DNA of 64,000 nt. It comes from Neptuniibacter halophilus. GTDB taxonomy: Bacteria; Pseudomonadota; Gammaproteobacteria; Pseudomonadales; Balneatricaceae. A program made the translations under genes and the position numbers. The notes under the pieces are model-generated. The model was not told where the DNA came from. It saw only the letters and a list, made by a program, of their open reading frames with translations, and did no database searches. Of the stretch, positions 34,547-43,850 are shown in pieces; the stretch's first letter is position 1; each line of letters begins with the position of its first letter. Location: NCBI RefSeq assembly GCF_030295765.1, contig NZ_AP027292.1:1178001-1242000 (forward strand), read 5' to 3'.

Positions 34547-35956
34547 TTGCTTAAAACCATTAGCAAAGCGCTGAGCAAAGTCTTTGGCGGTAACGAAAGC
34601 ACAGCAGACACGGCAACTACCGCCCACGTCACCGAGATTAACAAACAGGTCATTCCGGAACAGGAACACAATATTCCACGCCGTTACCTGGATGATAACG
34701 CCCTCAAGGTTGCTTACCGGCTGCAGGACGCTGGCTATGAAGGCTACCTGGTAGGCGGCTGCATCCGTGACCTGCTCCTGAAGAAAAAACCCAAAGATTT
34801 TGATGTGGCGACCGATGCCCATCCGGAAGAGGCCGCAGAGCTGTTTCGCCGCTCCCGTCTGATTGGCCGCCGCTTCAAGCTGGTTCACGTCCGTTTCGGG
34901 CGCGACCTGATCGAAGTCGCCACCTTCCGCGCCAACCACGACAGCCAGGCTGAAGACAGTGAAGGCGAAGATGGCAAGCAGTGTGACAGCGGCATGATCC
35001 TGCGCGATAACGTTTACGGCACCATTGAAGATGACGCCCTGCGCCGCGATTTCACTGTAAACGCCCTCTACTACTGCCCGAAAGATCATGCCGTCTACGA
35101 TTTTGCTAACGGCTATTCCGATCTGCAACAGGGTATTCTGCGCATGATCGGCGACCCGGAAGCGCGCTATAAAGAGGACCCGGTACGCATGCTGCGGGCC
35201 GCGCGTTTTGCCGCCAAACTGGATTTTCATATCGAACCTAACTCCGAAGCACCGATCAGGCCACTGGCGCCGATGCTGAAACGGATCGCACCTGCGCGCC
35301 TGTTTGATGAAGCGCTGAAACTGCTTCAGTCCGGCCATGCGATCAACTCCTACCAGCAACTTCAGCGTCTGGAACTGTTCGAGCCCCTGTTCCCACAGGT
35401 TCAGCGCCTGCTTGAATCAGATAACCTGGACGTGCCACTGGAGCCACTGATCGAGAACGCCCTGCGCAATACAGACCGCCGACTGGCTCAGCGCAAGAGC
35501 GTAACACCGGCGTTTCTGTTTGCCGCTATCCTCTGGTACCCAACCCAGATCCGGATGCAGCAACTGATCAAAGAGAATAAAATGCCTCCCCTGCCGGCGC
35601 TGCATGAAGCCGCCAATCAGATACTCGCTGAGCAGGTGCGTTCTACCGCTATTCCACGCCGTTTCTCCACTCCAATCCGCGAGATATGGGAGCTGCAGCT
35701 ACGCCTGCCAAGACGTCAGGGTAACCGCGCGCATCGCCTGATGGAGCACCCTCGTTTCCGTGCCGCCTACGATCTGCTGCTGTTACGTGAAACCAGCGGA
35801 GAAGAGCTGGGAGGTTTGAGCCAGTGGTGGACCGACTTCCAGAACGCCAACGAGAGCAACAAAGAACAGATGCTGCAGGGCACCGGCAAAAGCGAGAAGC
35901 CACGTCGCCCGCGCAGACGCCGTAGCAACCGGACCCGCCAAGAGCCCTCGGTATGA
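34547..35956 (+). CDS. pcnB: poly(A) polymerase I
   Basis: A 469-residue enzyme that adds A tails to RNA 3' ends and so promotes decay. The nucleotidyltransferase core is LVGGCIRDLLLKKKPKDFD with catalytic aspartates in DFDVATD, followed by RRDFTVNALYY and an RNA-binding KEDPVRMLRAARF block; the C-terminus is very basic (RRPRRRRSNRTRQ). TTG at 34547 is the only early start that gives the full family N-terminus; weak non-ATG starts are known for E. coli pcnB. It overlaps folK by 4 bp. Confidence 0.95.
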   Translation: MLKTISKALSKVFGGNESTADTATTAHVTEINKQVIPEQEHNIPRRYLDDNALKVAYRLQDAGYEGYLVGGCIRDLLLKKKPKDFDVATDAHPEEAAELFRRSRLIGRRFKLVHVRFGRDLIEVATFRANHDSQAEDSEGEDGKQCDSGMILRDNVYGTIEDDALRRDFTVNALYYCPKDHAVYDFANGYSDLQQGILRMIGDPEARYKEDPVRMLRAARFAAKLDFHIEPNSEAPIRPLAPMLKRIAPARLFDEALKLLQSGHAINSYQQLQRLELFEPLFPQVQRLLESDNLDVPLEPLIENALRNTDRRLAQRKSVTPAFLFAAILWYPTQIRMQQLIKENKMPPLPALHEAANQILAEQVRSTAIPRRFSTPIREIWELQLRLPRRQGNRAHRLMEHPRFRAAYDLLLLRETSGEELGGLSQWWTDFQNANESNKEQMLQGTGKSEKPRRPRRRRSNRTRQEPSV

Positions 35957-36438
35957 GCACCCCGGTTCGTTGTTTTATCGGTCTGGGCAGTAATCTGGAA
36001 AACCCGATCGAACAGGTCAGCTCCGCTATCGAGGAGCTGGCTGCATTGCCGGAAACCCAGTTACTTAACGCCTCATCGCTGTATCGCTCTGCTCCCGTAG
36101 GCCCTCAGGACCAGCCCGATTTCATCAATGCGGTAGCCGAGCTGGAAACTCAGCTTGAAGCACACGCACTGCTTGACCAGCTTCAGGCTCTGGAACAAAA
36201 ACATCAGCGAATCCGCGAGCGTCACTGGGGTCCGCGGACTCTGGATCTCGACCTGCTACTCTATGGCGAGCAGCATATCGACACCGAACGACTCCGGGTT
36301 CCACACCCGTTTATGCGGGAACGAAGCTTCGTTCTCCACCCTCTGGCAGAGATCTGTCCCGATCTGCGCCTACCTGATGGCGAACCCCTCGCCAGCCTGA
36401 TAATGGAAAACCCTATGGGCAGTCTGGCAAAGATATAG
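35953..36438 (+). CDS. folK: 2-amino-4-hydroxy-6-hydroxymethyldihydropteridine diphosphokinase
   Basis: A 161-residue HPPK that activates the pterin for folate synthesis, supplying the substrate of FolP encoded about 21 kb away. FIGLGSNLENP at the N-terminus and the signature HWGPRTLDLDLLLYG are present, as is the C-terminal HPLAEICPDLRLPDG. Coupled to pcnB through ATGA. A TATAAT at 36440 just after it may serve panB. Confidence 0.95.
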   Translation: MSTPVRCFIGLGSNLENPIEQVSSAIEELAALPETQLLNASSLYRSAPVGPQDQPDFINAVAELETQLEAHALLDQLQALEQKHQRIRERHWGPRTLDLDLLLYGEQHIDTERLRVPHPFMRERSFVLHPLAEICPDLRLPDGEPLASLIMENPMGSLAKI

Positions 36439-36478
36439 GTATAATCCCGCCAACGCGTAACCACAGGAAGCTAATTCC

Positions 36479-37273
36479 ATGAGCAATATTACTCTGCACA
36501 CGTTGTCCAGCATGAAGGAAAACGGCGAAAAATTCGCAGTCTTAACAGCCTACGACGCCTGTTTCTCCCACCTGGTCAGTTCCGCTGGCACAGAAGTGAT
36601 TCTGGTAGGTGACTCATTGGGCATGGTGCTTCAGGGCAACGACAGTACACTACCCGTGAGCGTCGAGGAGATGGCCTACCACACCCAGGCCGTTGCCAAA
36701 GGTAACCAGGGCAGCCTGATCATGGCTGACCTGCCCTTTATGAGCTACGCAACCCCTGAACAGGCGATGGACAGCGCTGCGGTACTGATGCAGGCCGGCG
36801 CGAACATGGTCAAGCTTGAAGGCGGTGCCTGGCTGGCTGAAAGCATCAGCCTGCTGGCGGAGCGTGGGGTTCCGGTTTGCGCCCATCTGGGCCTGACGCC
36901 TCAGACCGTCAACAAACTGGGTGGCTACCGGGTTCAGGGCCGCGATCAGGAAACGGCACAGCAGATGATCAACGACGCAATCCTGCTGCAGGATGCAGGA
37001 GCCAGCATTATTCTGCTGGAATGCGTCCCGGCGATCCTCGCTAAAGAGATCACGCTGGCACTGAGCGTTCCGGTCATTGGCATTGGTGCCGGTGCAGATA
37101 CCGATGCTCAGGTACTGGTACTGCACGACATGCTGGGCATCACTCCGGGTCGCCGACCAAAATTCGTCAAAGACTTTATGGCCGACGCCAGCAGCATTGA
37201 AGAAGCCGTGAAAAATTACGTGCTTGAGGTTAAAGACGGAACATTTCCGTCAGCAGAACACGGATTCGCCTGA
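36479..37273 (+). CDS. panB: 3-methyl-2-oxobutanoate hydroxymethyltransferase
   Basis: A 264-residue enzyme making ketopantoate from ketoisovalerate and methylene-tetrahydrofolate, first committed step to pantothenate. Metal and substrate motifs: [31 protein letters not shown], and [18 protein letters not shown]. Full length. AGGAAG ribosome site before the ATG; 2 bp to panC. Confidence 0.96.
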   Translation: MSNITLHTLSSMKENGEKFAVLTAYDACFSHLVSSAGTEVILVGDSLGMVLQGNDSTLPVSVEEMAYHTQAVAKGNQGSLIMADLPFMSYATPEQAMDSAAVLMQAGANMVKLEGGAWLAESISLLAERGVPVCAHLGLTPQTVNKLGGYRVQGRDQETAQQMINDAILLQDAGASIILLECVPAILAKEITLALSVPVIGIGAGADTDAQVLVLHDMLGITPGRRPKFVKDFMADASSIEEAVKNYVLEVKDGTFPSAEHGFA

Positions 37274-37275
37274 TT

Positions 37276-38124
37276 ATGATGACTATCCACACCATTGCCG
37301 AACTGCGTTCTGCGCTGCGTGAAGCACGTATGGCAGGTAAGCGCATCGGCTTTGTCCCGACCATGGGCAACCTCCACGAAGGTCACATGCAACTGATCGA
37401 TCTGGCCAATAGCAAGAGCGATATCGTTGTATCCTCCATCTTCGTCAACCCACTGCAGTTTGGTCTGAATGAAGATCTCGACAGCTATCCACGCACCCTG
37501 CGCGAAGATCAAGAAAAGCTCAGTGCCCGTGGCTGTGACATTCTGTTCGCACCAACCAACGATGAGGTCTACCCGCACGGTCAGGACGCACAGACTCAGG
37601 TAGAAGTTCCCCTGATCTCTGATCTCTATTGCGGTGCCAGCCGTCCGGGACATTTCCGCGGCGTGGCCACGGTAGTGACCAAACTGTTCGGCATGGTACA
37701 ACCGGATCTGGCGGTATTTGGTGAGAAAGACTTCCAGCAGTTGATGGTGATTCGGCGCATGACTGAAGACCTGAGTCTGCCGGTAGAGATTATCGGCGCC
37801 CCGATTGCCCGTAATGAACAGGGCCTGGCCCTGAGTTCGCGTAATGGCTACCTCTCTGCAGAGGAGCTGGCAACGGCGGTTCATCTCAATGCCAGCCTGC
37901 GCCATGTGGCCGCGCGGCTTCAGGAGGGCGAACGGGATTTCAGCGCACTTCAGGAACAGGCACAGCAGACGCTCGAAGAGGTCGGCTTTAAGCGTGACTA
38001 TTACGTCATCTGCCGCCGTGATGATCTGCAGCCGGCCAGCGCAGAGGATAAACAACTGGTCATTCTGGCCGCCGCCCGCCTTGGCCCTGCTCGCCTGATC
38101 GATAATATTCAGATCGATCTGTGA
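37276..38124 (+). CDS. panC: pantothenate synthetase
   Basis: A 282-residue ATP-dependent ligase of pantoate and beta-alanine. The HIGH-like motif is PTMGNLHEGHMQLI, with FVNPLQFG, FGEKDFQQLMVIRRM and the KMSK-equivalent LALSSRNGYLS. Two consecutive ATGs open the frame. Last gene of the cluster; no panD is in the window. Confidence 0.96.
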   Translation: MMTIHTIAELRSALREARMAGKRIGFVPTMGNLHEGHMQLIDLANSKSDIVVSSIFVNPLQFGLNEDLDSYPRTLREDQEKLSARGCDILFAPTNDEVYPHGQDAQTQVEVPLISDLYCGASRPGHFRGVATVVTKLFGMVQPDLAVFGEKDFQQLMVIRRMTEDLSLPVEIIGAPIARNEQGLALSSRNGYLSAEELATAVHLNASLRHVAARLQEGERDFSALQEQAQQTLEEVGFKRDYYVICRRDDLQPASAEDKQLVILAAARLGPARLIDNIQIDL

Positions 38125-38130
38125 CCGTTT

Positions 38131-38157
38131 CCGGGCAGAGCCCCTGCCCGGAACTTT
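38131..38157 (+). terminator. probable terminator after panC
   Basis: A perfect 8-bp stem CCGGGCAG/CTGCCCGG with a 5-base loop, 6 bp after the panC stop. The following AACTTTATG has only a short T stretch, so termination strength is uncertain. Confidence 0.55.
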
Positions 38158-38499
38158 ATGATATATAAAACTTTTCCTGCCCTTCAGCCTTGTTCTTTTT
38201 GCGGTGCAATAATACCCCCTTCCAACATAAGTCTTATACACCCCAGTACTTTAGCGCCTTGACAAGCGGGCGTCCGCTCCCGCAGACTGCTATGACGATG
38301 AGTTCTTGCACTGCAATATAATAATAAAGAGTTGTATGAGTGCTCAGAAAAACGGACTTTAGTCGGCCGTACAATAAGGAAGAAGCTGACGGCCGCTGCA
38401 TTAACGCCGCTTTTCACCTGAAATATCCGGGTCATCTCCATGGCCTATGATCATCATCGTGAACGAACATTGTACTAGCTAAGCTAAGAGGCATTTCGA
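38158..38499. other. 342-bp intergenic region upstream of thiolase
   Basis: No credible gene. An 85-residue minus-strand frame lacks recognisable features. An AT-rich element ATATAATAATAAAG at 38316-38329 could contain a -10 box, but I find no good -35 partner. A short GC palindrome (GCGGGCGTCCGCTCCCGC, 38264-38281) lies 35 bp earlier. The long leader suggests a regulated thiolase promoter. Confidence 0.5.
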
Positions 38500-39681
38500 A
38501 TGCGTGACGTTGTTATTGTTGCTGCCGGTCGCACCGCGGTAGGCACATTTGGTGGTTCCCTTTCTAAAATTACAGCATCTGATCTGGGTGCTACGGTTAT
38601 CAAAGGTCTGCTCGAAAAGATCGATCTGGACCCTTCCAAAGTAGATGAAGTTATTCTTGGTCAGGTACTGACCGCTGGCTGTGGCCAGAACCCGGCCCGT
38701 CAGGCTACCCTGAATGGCGGCCTGCCAATTGAAGTTCCTGCCATCACCATCAACAAAGTGTGTGGTTCCGGCCTGAAAGCCGTACAGATGGCAACTCAGG
38801 CGATCCGCTGCGGTGACGCAGATATCATCATCGCCGGTGGTCAGGAGAACATGAGCATGTCTCCGCACGTGGTACCTAACTCCCGTAACGGCGCACGCAT
38901 GGGCGACTGGAAGATGGTCGACTCTATGATCAAAGATGGCCTGTGGGATGCGTTCAACGACTACCACATGGGTATCACCACGGAAAACATCGTCGAAAAA
39001 TACGGTTTCACCCGTGAAGAGCAGGATGCATTTGCTGCCGCCTCTCAGAACAAAGCAGAAGCCGCCGTGACTTCCGGCCGTTTCAAAGATGAAATCATCC
39101 CGGTGTCTATCCCGCAGCGTAAAGGTGATCCGATTGTATTCGACACCGACGAACAGCCACGCTTCGGTTGCACTGCTGAAGCACTGGGTAAACTGCGTCC
39201 TGCATTCAAAAAAGATGGCACCGTAACCGCAGGTAACTCTTCCACCATCAACGATGGTGCGGCTGCAGTGATCGTCTGCTCCGCTGAGAAAGCTGCTGAA
39301 CTGGGTCTGCCGGTTCTGGCTAAAATCAAAGCCTACGGCAATGCGGGTATTGATCCGTCCATCATGGGTACAGGCCCGATCTGCGCCACTCAGAAAGCAC
39401 TGGAAAAAGCGGGCTGGAGTGTAGACGATCTGGAACTGGTTGAAGCGAACGAAGCGTTTGCTGCTCAGGCGATGTCCGTGAACAAAGATCTGGGCTGGAA
39501 TACTGAGATTGTTAACGTCAACGGCGGTGCGATCGCACTGGGTCACCCGATCGGTGCATCCGGCTGCCGCGTATTTGTCAGCCTGATCCACGAAATGATC
39601 AAGCGCGACGCCAAGAAAGGCCTGGCTACCCTGTGTATCGGTGGTGGTATGGGTACCGCACTGGCAATCGAACGAGACTAA
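38500..39681 (+). CDS. acetyl-CoA C-acetyltransferase (thiolase, PhaA/AtoB type)
   Basis: A 393-residue biosynthetic-type thiolase condensing two acetyl-CoA to acetoacetyl-CoA. Nucleophile Cys is in [13 protein letters not shown] (near 89), and the two C-terminal catalytic blocks are [17 protein letters not shown] (His) and CIGGGMGTA (Cys). Single gene with its own leader and terminator. No phaB or phaC is adjacent, so a role in polyhydroxybutyrate synthesis or in degradation cannot be decided from context. Confidence 0.93.
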   Translation: MRDVVIVAAGRTAVGTFGGSLSKITASDLGATVIKGLLEKIDLDPSKVDEVILGQVLTAGCGQNPARQATLNGGLPIEVPAITINKVCGSGLKAVQMATQAIRCGDADIIIAGGQENMSMSPHVVPNSRNGARMGDWKMVDSMIKDGLWDAFNDYHMGITTENIVEKYGFTREEQDAFAAASQNKAEAAVTSGRFKDEIIPVSIPQRKGDPIVFDTDEQPRFGCTAEALGKLRPAFKKDGTVTAGNSSTINDGAAAVIVCSAEKAAELGLPVLAKIKAYGNAGIDPSIMGTGPICATQKALEKAGWSVDDLELVEANEAFAAQAMSVNKDLGWNTEIVNVNGGAIALGHPIGASGCRVFVSLIHEMIKRDAKKGLATLCIGGGMGTALAIERD

Positions 39682-39700
39682 ACTAGACTTAAGTCTAGTT
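39681..39700. repeat. perfect 20-bp palindrome at thiolase stop
   Basis: AACTAGACTTAAGTCTAGTT, self-complementary with no loop, beginning at the last base of the thiolase stop codon. It contains two CTAG tetramers, which are rare in many enterobacteria-like genomes. It could fold in the mRNA just before the terminator or be a protein site. Confidence 0.6.
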
Positions 39701-39718
39701 ACACCGTCCTACCTATTT

Positions 39719-39748
39719 AAACCGCAGCTCCGCTGCGGTTTTTTTCTG
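39719..39748 (+). terminator. rho-independent terminator of thiolase gene
   Basis: AACCGCAGC/GCTGCGGTT stem of 9 bp with a 3-base loop and seven following T. A-rich bases before the stem are short, so it is mainly directed to the plus strand. Confidence 0.92.
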
Positions 39749-39775
39749 CCTGTTGCAGGCAGTGCTGAGGCTGAA

Positions 39776-40612
39776 TCAGGCTTCCGCAATCGCGCCTTTA
39801 CCCACCCCTTCATACGCCCGCACCAGTACGCGGTCCTGTGGATAAGCTTTTTTGATCTGAGCCGCCAGATGAGCCGCAATCAGTTCAACCGTGCTGTCCG
39901 TATCAATCAGGTAGCAGACTGACGCAGGCAGGCTGATATCAAAACGTCCCTGAGGGGCCTCATAGGCGTAATCATGGCGCTGCTCACTCTGTGCGCTCAG
40001 GTGGTCTTCGGAGCCGATGTAGATATCACGGAAACGCTCCGCCCATTCAGCCTCAAGTGACTCTTCACGCTGATCGTTAAGATAGATCTCGATCCGTGAA
40101 CGGTGGCCGTGGGCGATTCGCTGACAGTTACCATCATGCTTCTGCAGGCCATGGCTGTAATGGTAGAAAGCACCGTCGATTTTCTCCGGCACAAAACCGA
40201 TCTTCAGACCTTTCACCTCGCCCGGAAAAAGTTCCAGCAGCTTGTCACGACACCAGTCAGCCAGTGTCTGCTCGTTGATCTCCGGCATCCCCACCAGACA
40301 GATCGCCTGCTCCGGTGAGCGACAGAAGAAACGCTCGCCATCGGCGTAGAGCCACTCCACCTCGGTGTAACCATCCGCAATGCGATGACTGAGTCGTGGC
40401 ATACCGGTTGGAACCACCAGCGCATGGTCAACCCAGCGGTCGAACCAGTTTTTCACCTCTTTCTTCACAATCCCAAAATCGCAGATCATCCCCTGCTCAT
40501 TCAAACTGCCATCCAGCTCGAGCTGAACCAGCCAGGACTCGCCCAGCAAACCACGCTGTGGGTGCAGGTAGGAAAAATCAACATTGGTCAGGTTATCTAC
40601 GAAAAGTTTCAC
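39776..40612 (-). CDS. QueD-like 6-pyruvoyl-tetrahydropterin synthase family protein, two T-fold halves
   Basis: A 278-residue protein, about twice the QueD length. The second half has the family zinc ligands (His154 in YSHGL, Cys163, His168 and His170 in AHGHRS) and ends with VELIAAHL and RAYEG (Glu268). The first half has DFGIVKKEVKNW and a DHALVVP block, which in ordinary QueD follow the zinc site, but has lost the HGH motif. The active site therefore seems to be assembled from both halves. A pterin or queuosine-pathway substrate is likely, but the reaction is unknown. Divergent from rsuA. Confidence 0.8.
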   Translation of the reverse strand: MKLFVDNLTNVDFSYLHPQRGLLGESWLVQLELDGSLNEQGMICDFGIVKKEVKNWFDRWVDHALVVPTGMPRLSHRIADGYTEVEWLYADGERFFCRSPEQAICLVGMPEINEQTLADWCRDKLLELFPGEVKGLKIGFVPEKIDGAFYHYSHGLQKHDGNCQRIAHGHRSRIEIYLNDQREESLEAEWAERFRDIYIGSEDHLSAQSEQRHDYAYEAPQGRFDISLPASVCYLIDTDSTVELIAAHLAAQIKKAYPQDRVLVRAYEGVGKGAIAEA

Positions 40613-40740
40613 AAAGAGGCTCCAAATTTGAAGGCGCTATAGTAACCGAAAAGCGATAATGAAAAAACGCCGCACGCTATAGGGTCTCTGCCGCTTCCGG
40701 TATAATACCTGCTCATTCCAGACGATACTGATAAGGTCCA

Positions 40741-41430
40741 ATGCGCCTAGATAAATACCTAGCACAATCCACCGGCTTTTCCCGCAAAGAGGTCCGTCGT
40801 TTTATGAAAGCGGGAGATGTGGTGGTCAACGATCAGGAGGTCTCCGACCCGTCTCTGCATATTGACGAGGAGGATGAGGTCTACCTGAGTGGTTTTCCGG
40901 TAGAAGCACCCGGCGACAAGTACCTGATGCTGCACAAGCCTCTCGGTTGCGTCTGTTCCAATGACGATGGCACTCATCCTACGGTACTCAGCCTGATCGA
41001 TCTGCCCCGCGCAGAGGAGCTGGCGATCTGCGGCCGGCTGGATGTCGACACCACCGGACTGGTTCTGATTACCAGTGATGGCAAATGGGCGCACAAGATC
41101 ACTTCGCCAAAACATAAAACCGGTAAGCGTTATCTGGTGACGACCGCTGACCCTATCCCTGCAGATGCGGTGGATAAGTTTGCCCGGGGACTGATGCTGA
41201 ACAATGAAAAAGTACGCACCAAGCCTGCAGAATTAACCATTACCGGCGACTATGAAGCAGAGGTCATTCTGACCGAAGGCCGCTACCATCAGGTAAAACG
41301 TATGTTTGCTGCAATCGGCAACCGTGTAGAAGCCCTGCACCGGGCCAGCATTGGCAACATTGAACTGGATGAAACCCTGGAACCCGGCGAGTTCCGCTTC
41401 CTGACCGACGAAGAGATCAACAGCATCTGA
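40741..41430 (+). CDS. rsuA: 16S rRNA pseudouridine(516) synthase
   Basis: A 229-residue RsuA-family enzyme. S4 domain at residues 1-45 (MRLDKYLAQSTGFSRKEVRR), catalytic Asp in CGRLDVDTTGLVLIT (about 101-103), and a C-terminal EGRYHQVKRMFAAIGN block. The N-terminal S4 domain separates it from RluE-type relatives. A TATAAT at 40701 lies 35 bp upstream. Its stop overlaps the start of the methyltransferase gene by one base (TGATG). Confidence 0.92.
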   Translation: MRLDKYLAQSTGFSRKEVRRFMKAGDVVVNDQEVSDPSLHIDEEDEVYLSGFPVEAPGDKYLMLHKPLGCVCSNDDGTHPTVLSLIDLPRAEELAICGRLDVDTTGLVLITSDGKWAHKITSPKHKTGKRYLVTTADPIPADAVDKFARGLMLNNEKVRTKPAELTITGDYEAEVILTEGRYHQVKRMFAAIGNRVEALHRASIGNIELDETLEPGEFRFLTDEEINSI

Positions 41431-42470
41431 TGAGCGATACAGCATTCAATCAACTGGCTCCCCTGATCCGTCAGGCCAGTGGAAAAACCCTGTGGCTGGC
41501 CGATGAGAACCTGCTTAGCGCACGCCTCAGCCCTAACCCGGCGGTTACCGTCATCACCAACCGCATCGATCTGTATCAGCAGTTGCAGCAACAGGGCTGG
41601 CAGGCACAGTTCTCCGATTATGATCTCAGCGAGATTCCCGATCAGTCATTCGATACTGTGATCTACCGGGTCTCAAAGGAGAAACCGGTGGTCCACCATC
41701 TGATCAACGAGGCGTTTCGCTGCCTGAAGCCAGAAGGTCAGATGTTCCTTTCCGGCGATAAGAGCGAAGGGATCAAATCTTACTTCAGCAAGGCCCGTAA
41801 ACTATTTGGCGGTGGCGAAAGCAGCAAAGCAGAGAAAGACACCTGGCTGGTCAGCCTGGCAAAATACAACACCGGTTCTGATGATTTTCTCGACAGCAAA
41901 GCTTATCCACAGCTTCGGGTCTGCTGTCAGGACGAACAGTTCGAATATTGGAGCAAACCGGGTGTCTTTGGCTGGGACAAAGTCGACAAAGGCAGCGCCT
42001 ACCTGATCGAACATCTGGACAACTTCCTGATGACCCTGCCGGAACCGCCCAGGAACGCCCTTGATCTGGGTTGCGGCTATGGCTATCTCTCCCTGAACAT
42101 CAGCTCACTGGGGATTCCGGTTACCGCCACCGATAACAATGCCGCCGCGCTGCTGGCCTGTGAGCGTAACTTTGAGCGTTATCCGCTACAGGGTAAAGTG
42201 GTTCCTGCCAGTTGTGCCGAAGGGATCAGCGAGAAGTTTGACCTGATACTCTGCAACCCGCCGTTTCATGCCGGGTTTTCGGTAGATGGCGATCTGACTG
42301 ACCGCTTTCTGAAGGCCGCCCACGACCGCCTGAGCAGCCGCGGTGTCGCCTGTTTTGTAACCAATCTGCACATCCCGCTTGAACGTAAAGCCGCGGCCTG
42401 TTTTCATCAGGCCGAGTGCATTGCCGCCAATGGCAATTTCAAACTGGTGCGCCTCACTCACAAAACCTGA
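41430..42470 (+). CDS. rsmC: 16S rRNA (guanine-N2)-methyltransferase, RsmC-like
   Basis: A 346-residue protein with the RsmC/RlmG layout: a degenerate N-terminal methyltransferase-like half and a catalytic C-terminal half with the SAM loop ALDLGCGYGYLSL (about 208-220) and the NPPFHAG motif (about 275) typical of base-amine methylation. RsmC (G1207 of 16S) is the better fit than RlmG by length and by coupling to another 16S modifier, rsuA, but the distinction is not proven. Confidence 0.85.
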   Translation: MSDTAFNQLAPLIRQASGKTLWLADENLLSARLSPNPAVTVITNRIDLYQQLQQQGWQAQFSDYDLSEIPDQSFDTVIYRVSKEKPVVHHLINEAFRCLKPEGQMFLSGDKSEGIKSYFSKARKLFGGGESSKAEKDTWLVSLAKYNTGSDDFLDSKAYPQLRVCCQDEQFEYWSKPGVFGWDKVDKGSAYLIEHLDNFLMTLPEPPRNALDLGCGYGYLSLNISSLGIPVTATDNNAAALLACERNFERYPLQGKVVPASCAEGISEKFDLILCNPPFHAGFSVDGDLTDRFLKAAHDRLSSRGVACFVTNLHIPLERKAAACFHQAECIAANGNFKLVRLTHKT

Positions 42471-42480
42471 GCTGTAATGC

Positions 42481-43365
42481 TCAGGCTGGCCGTCTGCGGT
42501 TGGTAAGGTAGACCCCGCAGACCGCCACCAGCATTCCCAGAACAGCACTGCCGTTCAGCGTCTCGCCAAACAGGAACCACGCCTCCAGCGCCGTCAGCAC
42601 CGGTACCAGATAAAAATAACTGGCCACCTTGCTGGCTTCACCTTCGCGAATCATCACTAACAGCAGCAAAACAGCCACCAGCGACAGCGCAATCACCATC
42701 CAGGCCAGCGCAGCCGCCAGCGTCCAGTTCCACTGCACAACCCCGGAGTCAAATTGCCAGGCGAGCAACGCCATAGTCACAGCGGTGGCCAGATACTGAA
42801 AAAAGATTCCCACCACCAGATCGACTCCCGTGCCAAAGCGTTTCTGGTAAAGCGTACCAATGGAGATGGCCAGCAGTGCGATCATACAGGCCGCCCAGGC
42901 ATCATAGCCTGCAACAGTGCTTCCGGTCTGGCCATTCTGACTGACAACCAATACCACACCTGCCAGCCCTAACAGTAAGCCCAGCCACTGACTCCGGCGC
43001 AGGGCTTCACTCAGCCAGAGCCAGCCGATCAGCGCCGTCAGAAGTGGCTGCAGCCCCATAATCAGAGAGGTAACGCCCGCCGGCATCGACCAGTCAATGG
43101 CAGCGAATACACCACCCAGGTAACAGGCATGAACCAGAAACCCAACCACCATCTGATGACCCGCCTGCGCAGGCGTACACCACTTGGGCTTACGCCACCA
43201 TAGCAGAACCGACAGCAGCAACAGGGTTAACAACACGCGCAATAAGAGCACACTGAATGGGTCCATATAGGGCACCGCATACTTAGCACCAATAAAACCG
43301 GTGCTCCAGATACCCACAAATGCCCAGGGAACCAGCGCTAACCACTGCTGCTTGTTCATTATCAT
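42481..43365 (-). CDS. EamA/DMT-family transporter
   Basis: A 294-residue inner-membrane protein with ten predicted helices in two EamA repeats (about 10-140 and 150-290). The motif GIWSTGFIGAKYAVP and a C-terminal 'FGETLNGSAVLGMLVAVCGVYL' region are typical for drug/metabolite exporters of the RhaT/RarD superfamily. Substrate unknown. I chose the ATG preceded by GGAGTG; upstream codons look non-coding. It converges on rsmC with 10 bp between stops. Confidence 0.88.
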   Translation of the reverse strand: MIMNKQQWLALVPWAFVGIWSTGFIGAKYAVPYMDPFSVLLLRVLLTLLLLSVLLWWRKPKWCTPAQAGHQMVVGFLVHACYLGGVFAAIDWSMPAGVTSLIMGLQPLLTALIGWLWLSEALRRSQWLGLLLGLAGVVLVVSQNGQTGSTVAGYDAWAACMIALLAISIGTLYQKRFGTGVDLVVGIFFQYLATAVTMALLAWQFDSGVVQWNWTLAAALAWMVIALSLVAVLLLLVMIREGEASKVASYFYLVPVLTALEAWFLFGETLNGSAVLGMLVAVCGVYLTNRRRPA

Positions 43366-43850
43366 CGCAATCACTCCATGACGGGGGCTACACTCTAAAC
43401 CGAAGCGGCCATAGTGGAAAGGTACAGACCCGCGCCGGTTTTCAGACACAGAACCCGGCAACAATCACAAAAGCACAATCAGGCAAAGCCACGTCAGCAC
43501 CTGACAGGGACACAATATGATCCGCCGCCACAGATCATCCGCAGCCTGTATCAGATAGCCTGTCAGAAATCACTCAACCGGCGCAAAGCCCCATGAGCCG
43601 CCACTTTGGGCCGGTCATACTCAGGCTTCTCACGCACTTATCCACAGAATAGCTGGATAACTTAATAAGCCTTTTAAATCACACCAACCCGTTTACTGAC
43701 AGGACGTTATGCTGAAATGGATTTATTCACCGGCCGTGATAAGTGAATTTACTGCAAGTCTGTTTAAAAATAGTGTGCAATCATCTGATTTATAGCTTTT
43801 TTTCAGAAGTAGACCATACTAAACGGATGGACAAACAGGGTTATTAGCGA
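43366..43850. other. 485-bp intergenic region between EamA gene and DUF342 gene
   Basis: No coding frame that I trust. The last 200 bp before the DUF342 gene are AT-rich, with T tracts near 43794-43802, and should hold its promoter, but no clear -35/-10 pair was found. A consensus-like DnaA box (TTATCCACA, 43638-43646) with an imperfect inverted partner (GCTGGATAA, 43651-43659) is present. Confidence 0.5.

Noticed and set aside
38184..38441. 85-codon minus-strand frame upstream of the thiolase gene
   Set aside because: No ribosome site, no domain, and it sits in what should be the thiolase promoter region.
43638..43659. DnaA box TTATCCACA with imperfect inverted partner, possible replication or DnaA-regulated site
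   Set aside because: A 9-mer is expected by chance about once in two windows of this size, another copy occurs inside the rsmC coding sequence near 41904, and there is no cluster, AT-rich unwinding element or dnaA/dnaN/gidA neighbour.
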